Shown: positions 1 through 12,718 of the stretch, one piece after another
Layout: every line of letters begins with the position of its first letter
How positions within the stretch are numbered: the stretch's first letter is position 1
Assembly: GCF_028583425.1 (NCBI RefSeq)
Contig: NC_072790.1
Location: 63,450,052 to 63,514,051 of the forward strand
Direction of reading: 5' to 3'
Source: Eublepharis macularius
Taxonomy: Eukaryota; Chordata; Lepidosauria; Squamata; Eublepharidae
Length of the DNA: 64,000 nucleotides
Notes under the pieces: model-generated
Seen by the model: only the letters and a program-made list of their open reading frames with translations
Databases searched by the model: none
Told to the model about the DNA's origin: nothing
Position numbers and translations under genes: made by a program

Positions 1-1580
1 GACCAATGCACATGCAAAGGCCGAAATTCATGAAAATGGAAAAACCACACCGATCAGTTTCGAGCCATCCTTGGCCTGCCCAGAACAAACCAGTAATGGA
101 ACAAAATGATTCCAGAACCCCCCAGAATCGAAACTGAAATGGAAACTTTCTGAGTGCACACCCCTAATCCCAGTTGTTCGCTGTCTTCTACATAGGTGTC
201 TTGGAAGTAAATAATAAGCATTAAAGTAATGCAATGTGCTTAGTTGATAGATTAGGCCATCAGTTTCATGCTGGGCTCCTTCACAAATTAAGTTTTGCTA
301 TCTCAGTTCTGCGCTTGCTTTTTGTTTTTTTTGGTCTTGTGCTGCCTGTCTGGTAGTTGCTGAAAAATAATATATATATTGTTTTCACCTCCAGGAGATA
401 TATAATTATTCAAAAATAAGGTGAGCCAGAAATAAAACCAACATACCTTCATGCCAAAAGTTGAGGATGGTGGCAGATATTGGTGCTAATATCTACCTAT
501 CCTAATTCATTTTCCCATATGCAGTAGTTTTGATTGTACCATATGTGTACTTGCATGTTCATACAGGCACACATGTGTTCATGGATACCTAGTTCAATGA
601 GAGCCCCTTACGCTTTCTGTTTTGAGTTTTGAAATACTGATTTCATGGCCAAGGCTTCTATCCGTCTGACTGTTATTTACCTCGGATGGTTTGTCCAAGA
701 AACACTTGGTATTCCCTCAATGTGATATGGCCCTCACTTAAGCTCCTACACATATTGTGTTCTGAAATCTTCCCTAGCTTCAGCTGTGCTACCTCAATTT
801 AGCTTCTTTCTTTCAGCTCTTCCTGTTTGCCCAGTTTGATGCTAATAAATGCTTATTCCCCAAATGGCTTTGACTTGATTTCAGATATGTGCCTGCTCTC
901 CTTTATAACTCCCACTCCTGTTCTAATACATAAATCCCAGCTTTGCTCCCTTTGTTTCTGTGGGACTGACTCATTTTACCTTTTCTGTTAAGAATTAATT
1001 TTGAGCCTTTGACTTTTTGCTCTCGCTTTGCCGCACCAAATGCTTTATTGTGTAATGGTAGTGCAGTGCTTGTAACTACCATGCCAACATTATAAATGTG
1101 TTTAATGTTTGATCTTCTCAATTTTTCTTGATTGAATCTCCATTGAAAAATCAGGCTGTCAGACATCACACTTCAAATACCCTTATCTATCACAAGGTGG
1201 GAACTGGGAAATGAAGAGAGTGGTTCTCTTAAATATTTTACAGATAACATGTTATGCTACAATAGTCAGAAGACAACAAGTAATGGATTCATTTTAACTG
1301 ATGTTCTTCATGTATATATTGTTGATAGAAGGAAATAAGAAGTCATTTTTCATGTATTCTCCTTGCTATCATGGAGCATTCCAAACAAACCAGATATTAC
1401 TTTCTTCCAACACTTATGAAACTCGATCCCGTTTATTTCTGATTCTGCTCATGATTCTGCAATTTTCTCAGAGTGGTGAATATTAATTATTAAGTTTGTG
1501 AAATTCTGCTCACATTATTAGGGCTTCACAAGACGAGATTGTCATTGCAAATCAATGTACAGCTCTAAAGAAACAAAACT

Positions 1581-1745
1581 GTTGGCTAGTTTGTGTAATG
1601 GTTAGCATACTGGTAAAAGACCTGGGAGAGCTAGGTTCAAATTCCGACTCTGTCAGCTAGCTTCACTGGTGACCATGGGTCAATCACTTACTCTCAGCCT
1701 AATCTACCTGACAGGATTACTTGTGAGAATAAATTGGAGAAGTGA
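1581..1745 (+). repeat. tRNA-derived SINE
   Basis: The sequence starts with an A-box-like stretch (tagtttgtgtaatggttagc) and has a B-box-like 'aggttcaaattccgac' near 1632. It continues with 'ggtcaatcacttactctcagcct', a body common in reptilian tRNA SINEs. No TSD was identified. It is not a functional tRNA, because no acceptor stem closes around it. Confidence 0.6.
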
Positions 1746-2009
1746 AAACCATGTGTGTTGCCTGTTCTGCACCCTGCAAGCAGGCCTAGTTAAATTTCCC
1801 TTGGAGTAGAGCCTCAGGCCTGGCTAATGAGACTTGGGAGCATAGGCTGGAGTTGGAGACTTGGAGCACGGAACTTGCACCTAGCAGACCAGTTAGTCCA
1901 GCAAGGCAGCCTTCTCAATCTTCAGCCTAACTGGCGGTCGTTAATCAGGCTCAGCTGCACTTGGTGGCAGGTGTTGATGCTCCTGAGCTTCAGCTCCTCC
2001 ACTGTGCTT

Positions 2010-2960
2010 TAACCTTTAAGAGGCCTTTAAGAGGCCTTTTGCCTCTTTTGGGCCATCTTGGCCTGGGCCTTTTGCTGCCACTATTGCTGCTGAACGGAAA
2101 TAGGCTCGGGGGACTATGAGCCTAGTTGGATACCTGCTCAGCTGAGGCCTGCTGGGTTGATTTGTCCTGGCCTGGGCTACTGCAGAGCACAGGAGTGCTG
2201 CTGTGTTCCGCAGTGTCCCGATCCGGGCCAATTTGGGCCTGATCTGGGCCAATTTGGGCCTGGGAGCATGCTACATGCCCCGGGAGCACACCCCAAGAGG
2301 CACATCCCCTGCAAGCCAGGTTAGTGAGGGCAGAGGGTGGAGGGTGGGAGTAGGAGCAGGAGATCACCCACCCCTAGTGGGAGACTAGCAACCGTAGCTC
2401 TGGCCTAATGGACTCTGATGCTACTGGCACATAGTCAGCTGGCACTTCCACAATGTCTTCCGGGTCCCACTGGTCCACCTCAGCCAATGGTCTTAGCTTC
2501 TCATACTCTTCCTCTAAGAATTGCGAGTTTTAGTCACTGATAGGGTTTCTAAGTTCCTTTACCCTCCTGGCAGAAGGGGTGGGACCTGGCACTCACCTTT
2601 GGGGACATCTTCCAGGAAGTGACATCATTGTAGAGGACAGGAGCACTCCTGTGCTTTGCAGTGGGCCTATTTCAACCCACATGGGCCTGATTTTTCCCAT
2701 TTGGGGCCAAAGTCAGCCCACTGTGAAGCACAAGAGCACTCCTGAGACAGCACCATGATGTCACTCACAGGAGTGACATTGTTGTGCTGCCCCAGGAACA
2801 TGCCTGGAAGACCCATTTCTGCACCCTTACCTCCCGGCAGCCAGGTGAGAGGTGGTGGGGGGATGGGTGGGAGCGAGGAATCTTCTGTCCCCACTGGGAA
2901 CTTGGGTTCCCTAGTCACTGAGCTGGTTGTAGGGAGTCATCATGACACGACACTTGGAGG
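2010..2960. repeat. GC-rich low-complexity repeat block
   Basis: A GC-rich island stands inside AT-rich intron. It contains local direct duplications: 'ttaagaggcct' twice near 2016-2037, and 'gggccaatttgggcct' at 2225-2240 and again at 2246-2261 (21-base period). Short ORFs on both strands are by-products of the composition. The interior resembles the GC-rich middles of the hAT-like MITEs at 6935 and 20287, so it may be a decayed relative. I could not find matching termini. Confidence 0.4.
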
Positions 2961-3943
2961 AAGAACAGAAAAACATTTGATAGACTAGATAATCAAGCAC
3001 AGTGATACACGTACAGAGTAGAACTTGAGGTATGTTCATTTATAAGAAGGTAAAGAACCAATATCCATTTCCCCTTTTTAGAAGAAACAAAAATCCACAT
3101 TATGATACTCTATGTGCCAATAACAGCTGTTGGCTTTCATCCAGTTCTATTATGTTGCTTATGATAATATTGTAGCTGTATTCTACATACTGATAAGAAA
3201 TTCCATATGAAAAAATAGTTAACCTTGTACTACTGGGATGTATAATGTGCCTAGTGGCTGCAGTCAAGATTCAGAATATAGCCACACATTCACATGCAGT
3301 TTAACTTCTGTGGATTTAGTTAGGCTGGAGGATGAGCTCCAGACAGACATGGTTGGAAAGTACAGCACTGCCACTTTTCTAAGTCAAGATCTATATTGTT
3401 AGACTAAAGTTTAGAAGCAGTGGAACACAGCACACAGAAATTCTTCAACATTACACAAATAGAACGAAGCCTGCTTATGCCTACTCAGAATGCAATTAAA
3501 GTTATTAGGTCAATTATCACAAATTGCAAATTAGGTCTGACAGAAAGAGTTTGCTAGCATAACCCTTACTTGAAGTTGGTATTTAAAGCAAAACTTTTGA
3601 TGAATTTGTTTATTTCATGCAACTGTTAATGACATTCATTAGCTTTATTATTTTTTGCAGAGAACAAATTAGCAGTAAACATCGAAAATCCTAAATACTT
3701 TTCTTTATATAAATAAAGCTAAATGAAGTCAACAAATTATTCATGCACATGGATATTTCAATATAAAATGGTGGTCACTTAGCAATCCACCATGCTAGAT
3801 AATTAAGATACATGTTACACTCTTAAAGCACAGTGATTATTATTACTAACAAATATCATTCATGTGGAAAACAGATGCATACTTTTAATAGTATCATAGA
3901 TTCTATTCTATTTTAACCTTTTCTTTTCTTTGTTTCCCTCCAG

Positions 3944-5521
3944 TTCACTTCTCCTCTGTCTACCTCTGGTCATCCTTCCCATAAATCACCTATTGCCCAT
4001 TCACATTCTCCAACTAACTTAAAAGTTGAACCAGATCTGAGTCCTACTCTTCAACAAGCCTCTTCAGTACAAGAATCCCACAGCCAATGGCAGTCTGCAA
4101 ACGGATCCACCACACATCAGTCCTCTACCTATTTACAGTCTGCCACTTCTTACAGTGTCCCTTTTTCCACATTGAAAAGACCTCCCTTCCCGTTTAACAG
4201 CCTTTCAGACAGTGTTCAGTCATGCCGTAATCAACAAACTAGTAATCTTCACAAAATCTCTGAATCCACTGTGTCCCCTCTACCAAGCAAGGATTTGCCT
4301 CCCTCTTCACAGATTTCAAGTTCATCAGATACTCTTCAAAGCCCATCCCCTCATACACTGTCTCCTCCCCCTCCCAAGAGATTCAATACATTGGCTTCAG
4401 TTCCAATCTATATCACAACACACTTATTATCTCCTAGTCCAAAGCCTCTTTCTTCCCCCTTTCATGGTTCCTCATCAACCATATGTAGTGTAAACAATCC
4501 TTGCAGCCATATATCTTCCAGGGAAACATCTGGAATTAGATCCCCTCTACCAACAAGGCTGTCTTTTTTGACTGCTATTCTTAAGTCAGGATCTTCCCCA
4601 AAGAGACCCTTTTCTCCTGCATCTTGTCCTGCCACATTTTCCCCCAATTCTCTAGGCTCTTCAACACTTACAATAGACCAGAAGTTTCAAACAACACCTC
4701 CAACTCCCAAGAAATTGGCCTCAAATTATTCTGTGAGATCTGATTCTCCAGGCCAAGATGAGTATCTCCTTTCAGTGTTTTCTAATGTACCCAATCACAT
4801 GACCTTATCCTCAAAGTCCAGTCCTACTGTTAGAGCCAGATCTGTATCCCCTAAAAGGTATCTTGATGCCAGAGAACTTTATCCTGACAAATTACGTCCA
4901 TTGTCACCAACTATTTCCTCCTACAGAAAAACAGTTGTCTCTCCACTGTTGCAACCGGTGACACTAAATTCTTCTTTACCTCCTCATGTCCCAAGAAACA
5001 CTTCTCAAATTACTTCAAAGGGGGCACATTCTCCTGTTGACAGATACCTAGGGCCTGAGAAATCTAAGAGGGTACATACCTACTCTCCCACTTTTACTGC
5101 CAAGTCTTATCCAGTATCTACACCTACTAGCAACCAACAGGACACGTTATCTCCCACTTCAGAAAAATACCCTTCTCTCTCTTCAACCTTTTTACAGCCT
5201 ACTTGTAAATCAAAAGCATGTTTCCCACAGGTCTCTGCTAAGGACCTAAATGGCCATTCACCAGTTCCTTCACCACACTGGCCTTTTTATCATAAAGGTT
5301 CTACCTCACCTACTTCTCAAGACTACAGTACTAGTTCCCCTTCAGTGCAGATTAATTCCTCCTCCATTCATGCAAACTACAGAGCTTGCCCATCATCTTC
5401 AAGACCTAGGACCCCATTAACACAACCTAAATCTCCTACCAGGGTCTGTTCACCATGTTCACTGCTGTCAAGATCCAGGGAAATGACTTCACCCCTTCCT
5501 TCTGACTCTAAGATTCCCCAG
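3944..5521 (+). CDS. MLIP: MLIP large Ser/Pro-rich exon
   Basis: This exon encodes 526 residues of MLIP, a muscle-enriched protein known to bind lamin A/C at the nuclear envelope. It begins after a strong acceptor (ccctccag) and ends at CAG|gtactc; both junctions are phase 0. The frame is open throughout and extremely rich in Ser, Pro and Thr with many SP/TP dipeptides, as expected for a long disordered region. Segments such as LSPSPKPLSSPFHGSSSTIC (residues about 90-109 counted from the first Leu-initiated codon at 4172), LTAILKS and PFSPASCPATFSPNS closely match mammalian MLIP as I remember it. No folded domain is visible. In mammals this exon is subject to tissue-specific alternative splicing. 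The gene's 5' exons lie outside the window. Confidence in gene identity is high and the splice sites are clear. Confidence 0.93.
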
Positions 5522-5924
5522 GTACTCTATTTGCTTGTTTTATTATTTTCTTTCTTTTATTTCTCCTTCCATCCATCTGTCCATTAAGTGGTACTCTAAA
5601 AACATAATGATACCTGTTTGGAACTGGGGTGCTGTAGTGCATGAACATCTTTTCCATTTGTTTCAGTGGATGGAAATAAATTATCTCTGTATCCTAGTAC
5701 ATATTGCGTATTTCCATTTAAGTCAATAGAGAATCTCAAAGATGTATCTGAATACATACGGATTTTTAGATGAGACAATTATACTGCGTGTTTTTTTTTA
5801 CATCATATGTGACTAACAGCATAAACTACACTGCTTTTAAAGTTTTATCCAAGTAATTTAACATGAAAAAATGATGCCTTGACTGCTTTGAAAATATAAG
5901 CATTTAACTACACTCACAGTGCAG

Positions 5925-5975
5925 TCCTAAGCAGAGTTACTCTAGAATAAGCCCATTGAATTCAATGAAGTCAAT
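5925..5975. repeat. MITE fragment (cctaagcagagttactc family)
   Basis: The stretch 'gcagtcctaagcagagttactctagaataagcccattgaattcaatgaagtcaa' is one arm of a palindromic element. Related arms are seen at about 27528-27560 and on both sides of the SINE at 43410-43640. Only one arm is visible here. Confidence 0.5.
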
Positions 5976-6934
5976 TTGTTAGTCAGAAGAAAGAACCAAA
6001 AGGGAAGCAGCTTCTGCATTTGGAATAAAATGTTTTGATTTTGTGTTTGTGCCCAAGTTTTCTGAAGCACATAATATGCTAGCTATAGTCCTGCATTACA
6101 GACGCATTGCTTGGAGCATGCTTTAAGATCTGTTGAGAATGGGATGGTATGCAGACATTGTTAATGAATAACGATTATTGCTGGTGTGGATTGCTTTGTG
6201 GTTGGTTGCACAGAAATAGTTCTAATTAACTTCAATATAAAATGCAGCAGTTAATTTTTATAAGTATTTACAGTCAGTTTTCCTTGTAAAACTCACTCTC
6301 TTTTGTGATAGTTTCCCTCTGTACAAGCAACCCCCCTAACACATTCTATTAAAGATATTTGATAATGTTTGCTTTTCTTGCTAAATCTTTCCCATTGTTT
6401 AAGGGACAACAAAGTAGGCATGATGGTGTGCAATTTTACACACTACATACATTGTACCCCACTCTGTCCTGCAGCCATGCTATGTATGAATAGATATATG
6501 ATGTTTCCTTATACTAAGTTGTACCATTGGTCCATTGAACACATCAGTGTCTCCTTGCAGTGGCTGTCTATGGTTCTTGGACCCATAAAATTCTTTCTTA
6601 ACATCTACTACCTGAGATCCATTGCATGAAGAGGCCGGGATTGATCCAGTGACTCTATGTACCAAAAGCATGTGCTCTGCCCTCTCTGCCCAGATCTGCA
6701 TCTTCCAGGTCACTTTAGCAAATGGATTAGAATCTAGAGATCCCAGGACTAAAAAAAAAAGTCTGTTGAAGGATGGTTGCAGTTGCCAACCTAAAAATGA
6801 AAGAAGGATGTGAAGGAAGAGGCAGTTTCAGCCATGGGACTTGTTAGTACACCATTTTCAAGATACCATGAGAAAGTGTTAAATTAAATCTTCAAAGTTG
6901 CTTTAGCTTGTTTGTTTCTTACAATGGTTGTTAG

Positions 6935-7394
6935 CAGGGGTCATTTCATAGAAAAAGAGCTGGAGGAACTCATTAGCATGACTCATTAGCATATGCCATG
7001 CCCCTTGACATCACCAGAGGTGTGTCATTAGCATAACTGATTTGCATATGCCACACCCCCTGACATCACCTATACTGGCTGTTTTGGACCCAATCATGGC
7101 CATTTAGGACCAAAATTTGGCTCAAAATGGCAAAAAGGGGCCCTAAATTACTGAAAGTTGCCATTTTGGGCCCTTTTGGGCCTTGTTAGGGGCCAAAACA
7201 GCCCAGATCGGGTCAGGGGAGGGGAGGGTTCACCCACCCGGCACCAATCCAATCCAGGCTGTTTCGGCCCCAATCCAGGCCGAAATGGGCCCAAAATGGC
7301 TGAAAGCCAGGTGGGCGGGGCCACCCAACATGTGACCTCTTTGGAGAACTGCCGGAACTGCGTTCCTGCACATCCCCCCTCGAAATGAGCCCTG
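6935..7394. mobile_element. hAT-like MITE with 8-bp TSD
   Basis: A 460-bp element is flanked by a perfect 8-bp duplication, gttgttag, at 6927-6934 and 7395-7402. The ends are inverted: left 'caggggtcatttc', right 'gaaatgagccctg'. The interior is GC-rich with repeated 'gcatatgccacaccccctgacatcac' and 'ccaaaatggc' motifs and codes for no transposase. The 8-bp duplication and CAGGG-type termini point to hAT superfamily mobilisation. Confidence 0.85.
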
Positions 7395-8232
7395 GTTGTT
7401 AGTGAAAGGATTTTATGCCACAAGAAAAATTTGAGTGCTGTTGGATTTATTCTTCTACAAACCTACAAAATCTATTGGGCTGATATAATATAACTGCCAG
7501 CTATGTTTGTATCACAGTCTGTCTTTGGAACTAACTACACTGGTCTACTATTTGTCCAAGCAAGAATAACCATTAAGATCATCAGTACTGGCATGGCATG
7601 CTGGTGCCCCCTAACTCCCAAGTGAATTGCCCCCTTCCTTCAAGAAGAAATATCCCAAGTAATTTCAAATCTTAATATTCCTACTTTCATAGATGTTTTT
7701 AGAGTTTGAAAACTGTGCTCAGATTGGTAGTTGGAGAGCTATGCAGTGCAAATAAATGGTTTCAAATGTGTCCATTTCCTCACCCATCTTTTTAACATAT
7801 TGACTCTTGCAAGATATGGAAATACATCCTCATTACTGGAGACTTTTGAAGGAATGTCTGAATTACTAGGAGAGAAGTGGTGACAGTGGGTGGGAGAAAG
7901 TCTTGGAACAGAAAACACTCAGGGCAGACTTTCTACCCCTCAAACCAGCCAGCTGATTGGAGACTGGGGCTACACGAATGTTGGGGAAGGAGAAAGCGGC
8001 TGTGGTAGTGATGAGAGATGCTAGGGAGGAAGAAAAAGTGGGAGACATTATGGGAAGTGAAACAAAGTAGAGGCCAATGTGGGGAGAATGAGATTTCCAT
8101 CCCTTGCCTTGCAGGTCCCCAACTGACCATATTCTTAAAGATATTTTCTCGAAGACTGACAAAATGTATTGTGAGAGCTATGATGTCTGTTTTGCCACAT
8201 TAATTTATCTTGTTTTGCATTATGATTTGTAG

Positions 8233-8304
8233 CCACACAAGATCAAGGCAAGCTACAAGGCATTTGCAGCAATTCCAACAAACACATTGCTCCTGGAGCA
8301 GAAG
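8233..8304 (+). CDS. MLIP: MLIP internal exon (24 codons)
   Basis: Acceptor ttgtag before 8233, donor AAG|gtctgt after 8304, phase 0 on both sides. It encodes PHKIK followed by ASYKAFAAIPTNTLLLEQK, one of the best conserved stretches of MLIP; mammalian MLIP has nearly the same SYKAFAAIPTNTLLLEQK. The donor is weak at +3 (gtctgt), which may matter for regulated splicing. Identity is very secure because the peptide is distinctive and lies in the expected order. Confidence 0.93.
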
Positions 8305-10745
8305 GTCTGTCTTTGTTCAAACGTTTGCAAATTTCACAGTATATTCATTCTTACTTCATAATCAAGAATTGTCTGGATTTTTCACAAAGATACCTCTAAA
8401 ACTTTAGGTTTCAGGTTAAGTGCTGAGCCTTATACAATTTGTGACATACCAAGATGAATGCCATACCCAAAGTACGTTTGGGTTAAAAAACATTGGTTGG
8501 TTTTGTTGCCTGGGAATTTATAATAGCACGTGTCTTACTGAAAGCTGGAGGAACTTCATTAGTAAGGAGCTTCCTGCAAATTCAGTGGCTTTTCTGTTGG
8601 AGGAAGAGCTACTTTAGTTGGGGGAAGTCTCATTGGGCTGAAGGAAGGTTTCTCAAATTGCTCAATGGAGTGATAGCATATATGTCTATATGTAGCTGCT
8701 AGTATTTGCCACGGTAGGTCCGAGATGAGCCAGAGCCACAAAGACCCCCAGTACAAAGATTCTCTTTGGTCACCCATCACACCGCCCAGACCCAGCCAAA
8801 CATCATACAAGAATAAATTACAAGGGCCCCTGGAATTTTTTCCTCCATGTCTGCTTCTGTCTCAAGAGCCCTGGCTGTATCAAACATTATGGGAATGACT
8901 ATGCTATTTAGGGCAAAACTCTGCAACACTCACATGAAACAGTTAAGCATTCGTTTATCTTGTTTTTCCCAAAGGGAATTTTCTAAGGATGATTTTGCAG
9001 GCATTCCAAGGAATTGAGTTCAAGTGACCTAGAAATTGTAGTGGCTGTATAATCATTGTGCTCCTCAGTAGGCTATCTCCATTCATTGAAGTATGCCTGA
9101 CTGATCTGGTCACAAGTAATTATATTTTGATAGAATCACTCCCAGTTGGCCCATTTCAATGATGGGTGATCCCTTTGTATATTGTTATATAGTCTTCCAG
9201 CTGTGTTTGCTACAGTACAACTTGGGTCTCTTTTGACAAGCATGAAAGTATCCTATAATGGGGAAAGCAAGAGTAAGAGTGAATTTATTGTACCCAATGG
9301 AAGCTGCAAATTTATCGTTTGTGCAGAAAGTAAGTTTGGTTAACTGTGAAGATTTAAAATGCCCATTCTTTCCAATGCAGCCAGAACAATGGTGTGAGGT
9401 GTTAGAATTATTCAGAAGGGATAGTGCTGTCTTGCTGTTTTGTGCTTTCTGTACAGTCTGCTGCCTTGGAAGGCTTTTGTCTAGCGGCACTGCTTATCAG
9501 GAGATGCTGATAGGTAACCATTCTCAGTAGGGGACAGGAGATTGGTTGTTCAGGGCTCTTTGTTGCATATGAATGGGCATAAACATTACCTTAATAGAAC
9601 ACAAATTGCCTGCAATGCTATAGCAGGCTCAGAATGTGGTTGCCCAGTTTAGCTGAGTAGCAATTTAGTTATACTGAATAATTTGTTTGTTTGTTTGTTT
9701 TAAATAGAAGTTTGTGGGCTTATTAGGAGCTGAACTGAAATGGCCAAGCCATTTGTAATAAATGCTGAAGTTTAAAGTTAAGTGCTGTCTTGAGAAAACA
9801 TTGGGGTTAAAAATAAATGAAGATAGAATGCTATACAAACTTGCTTAGATGGCTCCTTGCTGTTCTGAGTCTTGAGGAAGTGGTCTATTGATCTTGATAC
9901 AGCAAAATAATATGAAATAAAAACAAAATCCCAAGACAATATCAGACCCGAGTCTTAACAGAGGATAACAAGTCCTTAGCAAGTAGAGCTTATTTGTCTC
10001 TCCAGCATTAAACGAAGTGAAGTAGCATATGAGACAGGCTCTGCTGTATTCATGAAGACTTTATCCTCTTCTCTGTGGTGCCTGATGATAAACCATTGCC
10101 TAGTAAGAACCTGGAAGTAGGCAGTATGTGGCAAGAAGCCGACACCACGACCTTGAGTGCCAAGCCTTACAATTTGTTGACTGCTCAAGACATAATAAAA
10201 GGCAATAATGCATCCATCTGTTTGACTGATTTCTTGCCCTCTTGGCTTTAAACATGTGGCATGTATTTAAAGAAGATAGCAAGGTGGGCTGTATTAACTC
10301 TCAAGATATTGCATGGGTCAAACTTCAGCACAGTGTGTGTGCCCCCTCTAGAGGACAGGGGGGGCACTTCAACAGAAATGTAAAATGACCAACCTTTTGG
10401 TTTTCACCTAAAATACCTCTTGATTGAGGACCCTGGTTGTGAGGAATTAGTTAAGCATAACACAAGGATCTGAAAACATGCCATGAAATTCACACTGCAA
10501 CATTCTGCTAATGAAACTAATAGAATTTGATCCTCTCCTACCAGCTGTGATGGTATCACTTTACTTTGCTCTGGTTAGACCATACTTGGAGTGCTGTGTT
10601 GCATTTTGGGCATCACAGTTTAAGTATGTTGACAAGCTGGAACATGTCTAAAGGAGGGGGCAATACGGTGAGGAGTTTGGAGATCAAGTCCTATGAGGAA
10701 AGGTTGAAAGATCTAGGTATGTTTTGCCTGGAGGCAAGGCAACTG

Positions 10746-11183
10746 AGGGTCTCTCTAGATATGCAGGTTTTTAAAGAGTTTGGTCTTGGTTCCCCAGACC
10801 CAACTTGGGTTCCCACAAGTGCTGACTGGCTGTGGGGAATGGCTGTTAAAAATTAAAGGAGAGCCCAATTGGCCTCATAATGCCACTGTGGGAAGAGGAG
10901 GGGCTCCTGCGTCCCCCTTCAAGCCATTTTCCAAAGTAGTGAGCAGAAGGGGTCTCTGTTTTTGCTGCTCCTCATGGAGTAGTAAAAACAGGGAAAAACC
11001 CTCCCCCTGTGCTATTTTGACACAGGAAAATGGCTTGAGGGGATAGGCAGGAGCCTCACCCCCCCTTGTTGTGGCGTTCTGAGACTGTTTGGGCTTTCCT
11101 TTATTTTTTTAACAGCCACTCCCCACAGCTGCTATGTGGCTGCTGGGAACCTGAGTTGGGTCTGGGGATCTCTGAGAGACCCT
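10746..11183. mobile_element. Palindromic MITE nested in CR1
   Basis: The ends are inverted: 'agggtctctctag' on the left and 'ctgagagaccct' on the right. Longer inner inverted matches follow, including 'ccccagacccaacttgggttccca' against 'tgggaacctgagttgggtctgggg'. Inner arms around 10835-10850 and 11110-11130 also pair (ggggaatggctgttaaaa with tttaacagccactcccc). It carries no coding capacity. It splits the CR1 reading frame between 'SYEERLK..' and 'GDMIALFK'. Confidence 0.75.
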
Positions 11184-11305
11184 AAGAGGTGATATGATAG
11201 CCCTCTTCAAGTATTTGAAGGGCTGTCAAATACAGGATAGAGCAGAGTTGTCTTCTATTGCCCCAGAAGACAACTCAAAATCAAAAGAGTGTTCGGCTAA
11301 ACATT

Positions 11306-11601
11306 GGCTGTTTCCACATGCTGTTAAAGAGACGGTCTACTTACTGAAGGCTGGCTTTTTTTTCACAGATTCCAGATGCCTCCGATTTCAAAGCGGAAGC
11401 AGGCAGTTTGTCTTGAGTCTAATCAGCGTCTTTTCTGAGACTGGGATTTCCCGCTCTTTCCTGTGCCGGGTCAAGGATGCTGATCAGACGCAAGACAAAC
11501 GGCCTGCTTCTGCTTTGAAATTGGAGGCATCTGAAATCTGTGGAAAAAAACGCCAGCCTTCAGTAAGTAGACCGTCTCTTTAACAGCATGTGGAAACGGC
11601 C
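11306..11601. mobile_element. Palindromic MITE, ggc(c/t)gtttccaca terminus
   Basis: A 296-bp element whose first ~50 bases (ggctgtttccacatgctgttaaagagacgg and onward) are nearly the exact reverse complement of its last ~50 bases (ending tttaacagcatgtggaaacggcc). It interrupts CR1 between 'ggctaaacatt' and 'gaacttcctgac'. The terminus is shared with the elements at 23225, 26568, 28677 and 55287, which together form a family. Confidence 0.8.
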
Positions 11602-12111
11602 AGAATGAACTTCCTGACACAGCAGTTCCTCAGTGAAACAGGCTTCCTTGGGAGGTGGTGGACTCTCTTTGGAGGTTTTTAAGAAGATGCTAGATGGCCA
11701 CCTGACAGCATTGACGATTCTATGGTTTAATAAGAATTTACAGAGATCAGGAGAGGGAGGGTATGAAGGGATGAGCTGGTCCTAGGCTCACATGGCCCTT
11801 TCTTACATGCCCAGGGTAATGCTGATCGCCACTTTGGGGTCAGGAAGGAATTTTCCTCCAGGTCAGATTGGCCGGGGATTCTGGAGGGTTTTTGCCTTCC
11901 TCTATTTAACGATGAAAGCACGTTTTATTGGTTGCTTGACTTTTATTTTATGCCTCATATGCTGGCCACTTAGATCTGTTTGATGAATAGATGGGATGGA
12001 AATGATCTAAGTAAATTAATAAGTAAAATGTCAAACTGTGAGTCATTAGTATTCATTTTTAATTTTTCTCAATCCTGTCTTAATCGCAAAATAATTTGAA
12101 TTAATCTCTAG

Positions 12112-12162
12112 GCACTTAATGAACCAGAAGGTGAAGAAAGAACTTTGGACACACATTCAGAG
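12112..12162 (+). CDS. MLIP: MLIP internal exon (17 codons)
   Basis: Acceptor atctctag, donor GAG|gtgact, phase 0 at both ends. It encodes ALNEPEGEERTLDTHSE. Mammalian MLIP continues after the TNTLLLEQK segment with a similar ALDEP start, so both order and content fit. The donor is non-consensus beyond +3 (gtgact), a feature often seen in skipped exons. This is the least conserved of the small exons. Confidence 0.82.
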
Positions 12163-12718
12163 GTGACTATACAATTCTCTCTCCATCTTTAATAATCTTT
12201 GTTTTAAAAAGGAAATTCACTCTCTTCAGGCTATCCCTACTAAATGCACTGATTTCTTCTCACATTTCTACATATAACACATGCAGAATTATCCCTGTGC
12301 TTTGAGTCCTCCTTTATAAGGAGAATTTGGCATGATAAAGAGGCATGCTAGCCTTCATGCAACACTGGAAAAAAAGGAGGTAACAAAATTAAAGAATGAA
12401 GCTAAGGAAATGAGGAAAGGAGCAAAGAACTGAGGGAGGATGAACAATTAGGATGTGTACAATTGATAACACAAAGGGGGGGTTACATCTTGTAAGCTAA
12501 CAAAATCTGATAATCTTTGTACCTGTTTAAAGAGGAGTTAAAAACCAAGTGGTAGAAAGATCCAGAAGAGAGTGGGTAGTTAAGACAAAAAATGTATGTA
12601 ACATAAGCTAATCCCAGTAATTAAAGCAGCAGATCATGTGACAGAATGATGCAAATGCGTCAGGAGCTTGCGATGGAGATGCATGGAGCTAACAACATAT
12701 TTGAAAACAATTTCTTAG
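12163..12718. other. Short MLIP intron
   Basis: A 556-bp intron, AT-rich, in which I recognise no repeat or regulatory site. It ends in the acceptor ttcttag before 12719. Confidence 0.6.

Larger units (their letters stand above)
1..3943. other. MLIP intron upstream of the large exon (repeat-rich)
   Basis: This is the part of an MLIP intron lying left of the large exon. The first ~170 bases look like one end of a hAT-like element, ending at a 'gtgcacacccct' terminus. A tRNA-type SINE lies at about 1581-1745 and a GC-rich low-complexity block at about 2010-2960. The rest (about 170-1580 and 2960-3900) is AT-rich and I recognise no exon in it. The last 30 bases form the polypyrimidine tract and AG acceptor of the exon at 3944. 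Confidence 0.6.
5522..8232. other. MLIP intron with a hAT-like MITE
   Basis: Intron between the large exon and the exon at 8233. It contains a short 'cagtcctaagcagagttactc' palindrome-family fragment (about 5927-5975), a possible degraded tRNA-SINE on the - strand (about 6455-6690), and a complete hAT-like MITE (6935-7394). I see nothing else of note in 7400-8200. Confidence 0.6.
10556..11990 (+). mobile_element. CR1-type LINE 3' fragment interrupted by two MITEs
   Basis: Degraded translation in pieces resembles the end of CR1 reverse transcriptase ORF2: SYEERLKDLGMF near 10690, then GDMIALFKYLKGCQIQDRAE from about 11188. The 3' UTR follows with 'taatgctgatcgccacttt' and 'gggtcaggaaggaattttcc' near 11817-11860. 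The line is broken at 10746-11183 and at 11306-11601 by inverted-repeat elements; removing these rejoins the CR1 sequence. It is 5'-truncated with decayed frames, so it is a fossil. Confidence 0.8.
8305..12111. other. MLIP intron with a nested CR1 LINE
   Basis: The intron holds no recognised exon. About 8310-10550 is ordinary AT-rich intron in which I see no clear repeat except scattered short motifs. From about 10556 to 11990 there is a CR1-type LINE 3' fragment carrying two nested palindromic MITEs, described separately. Confidence 0.6.
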
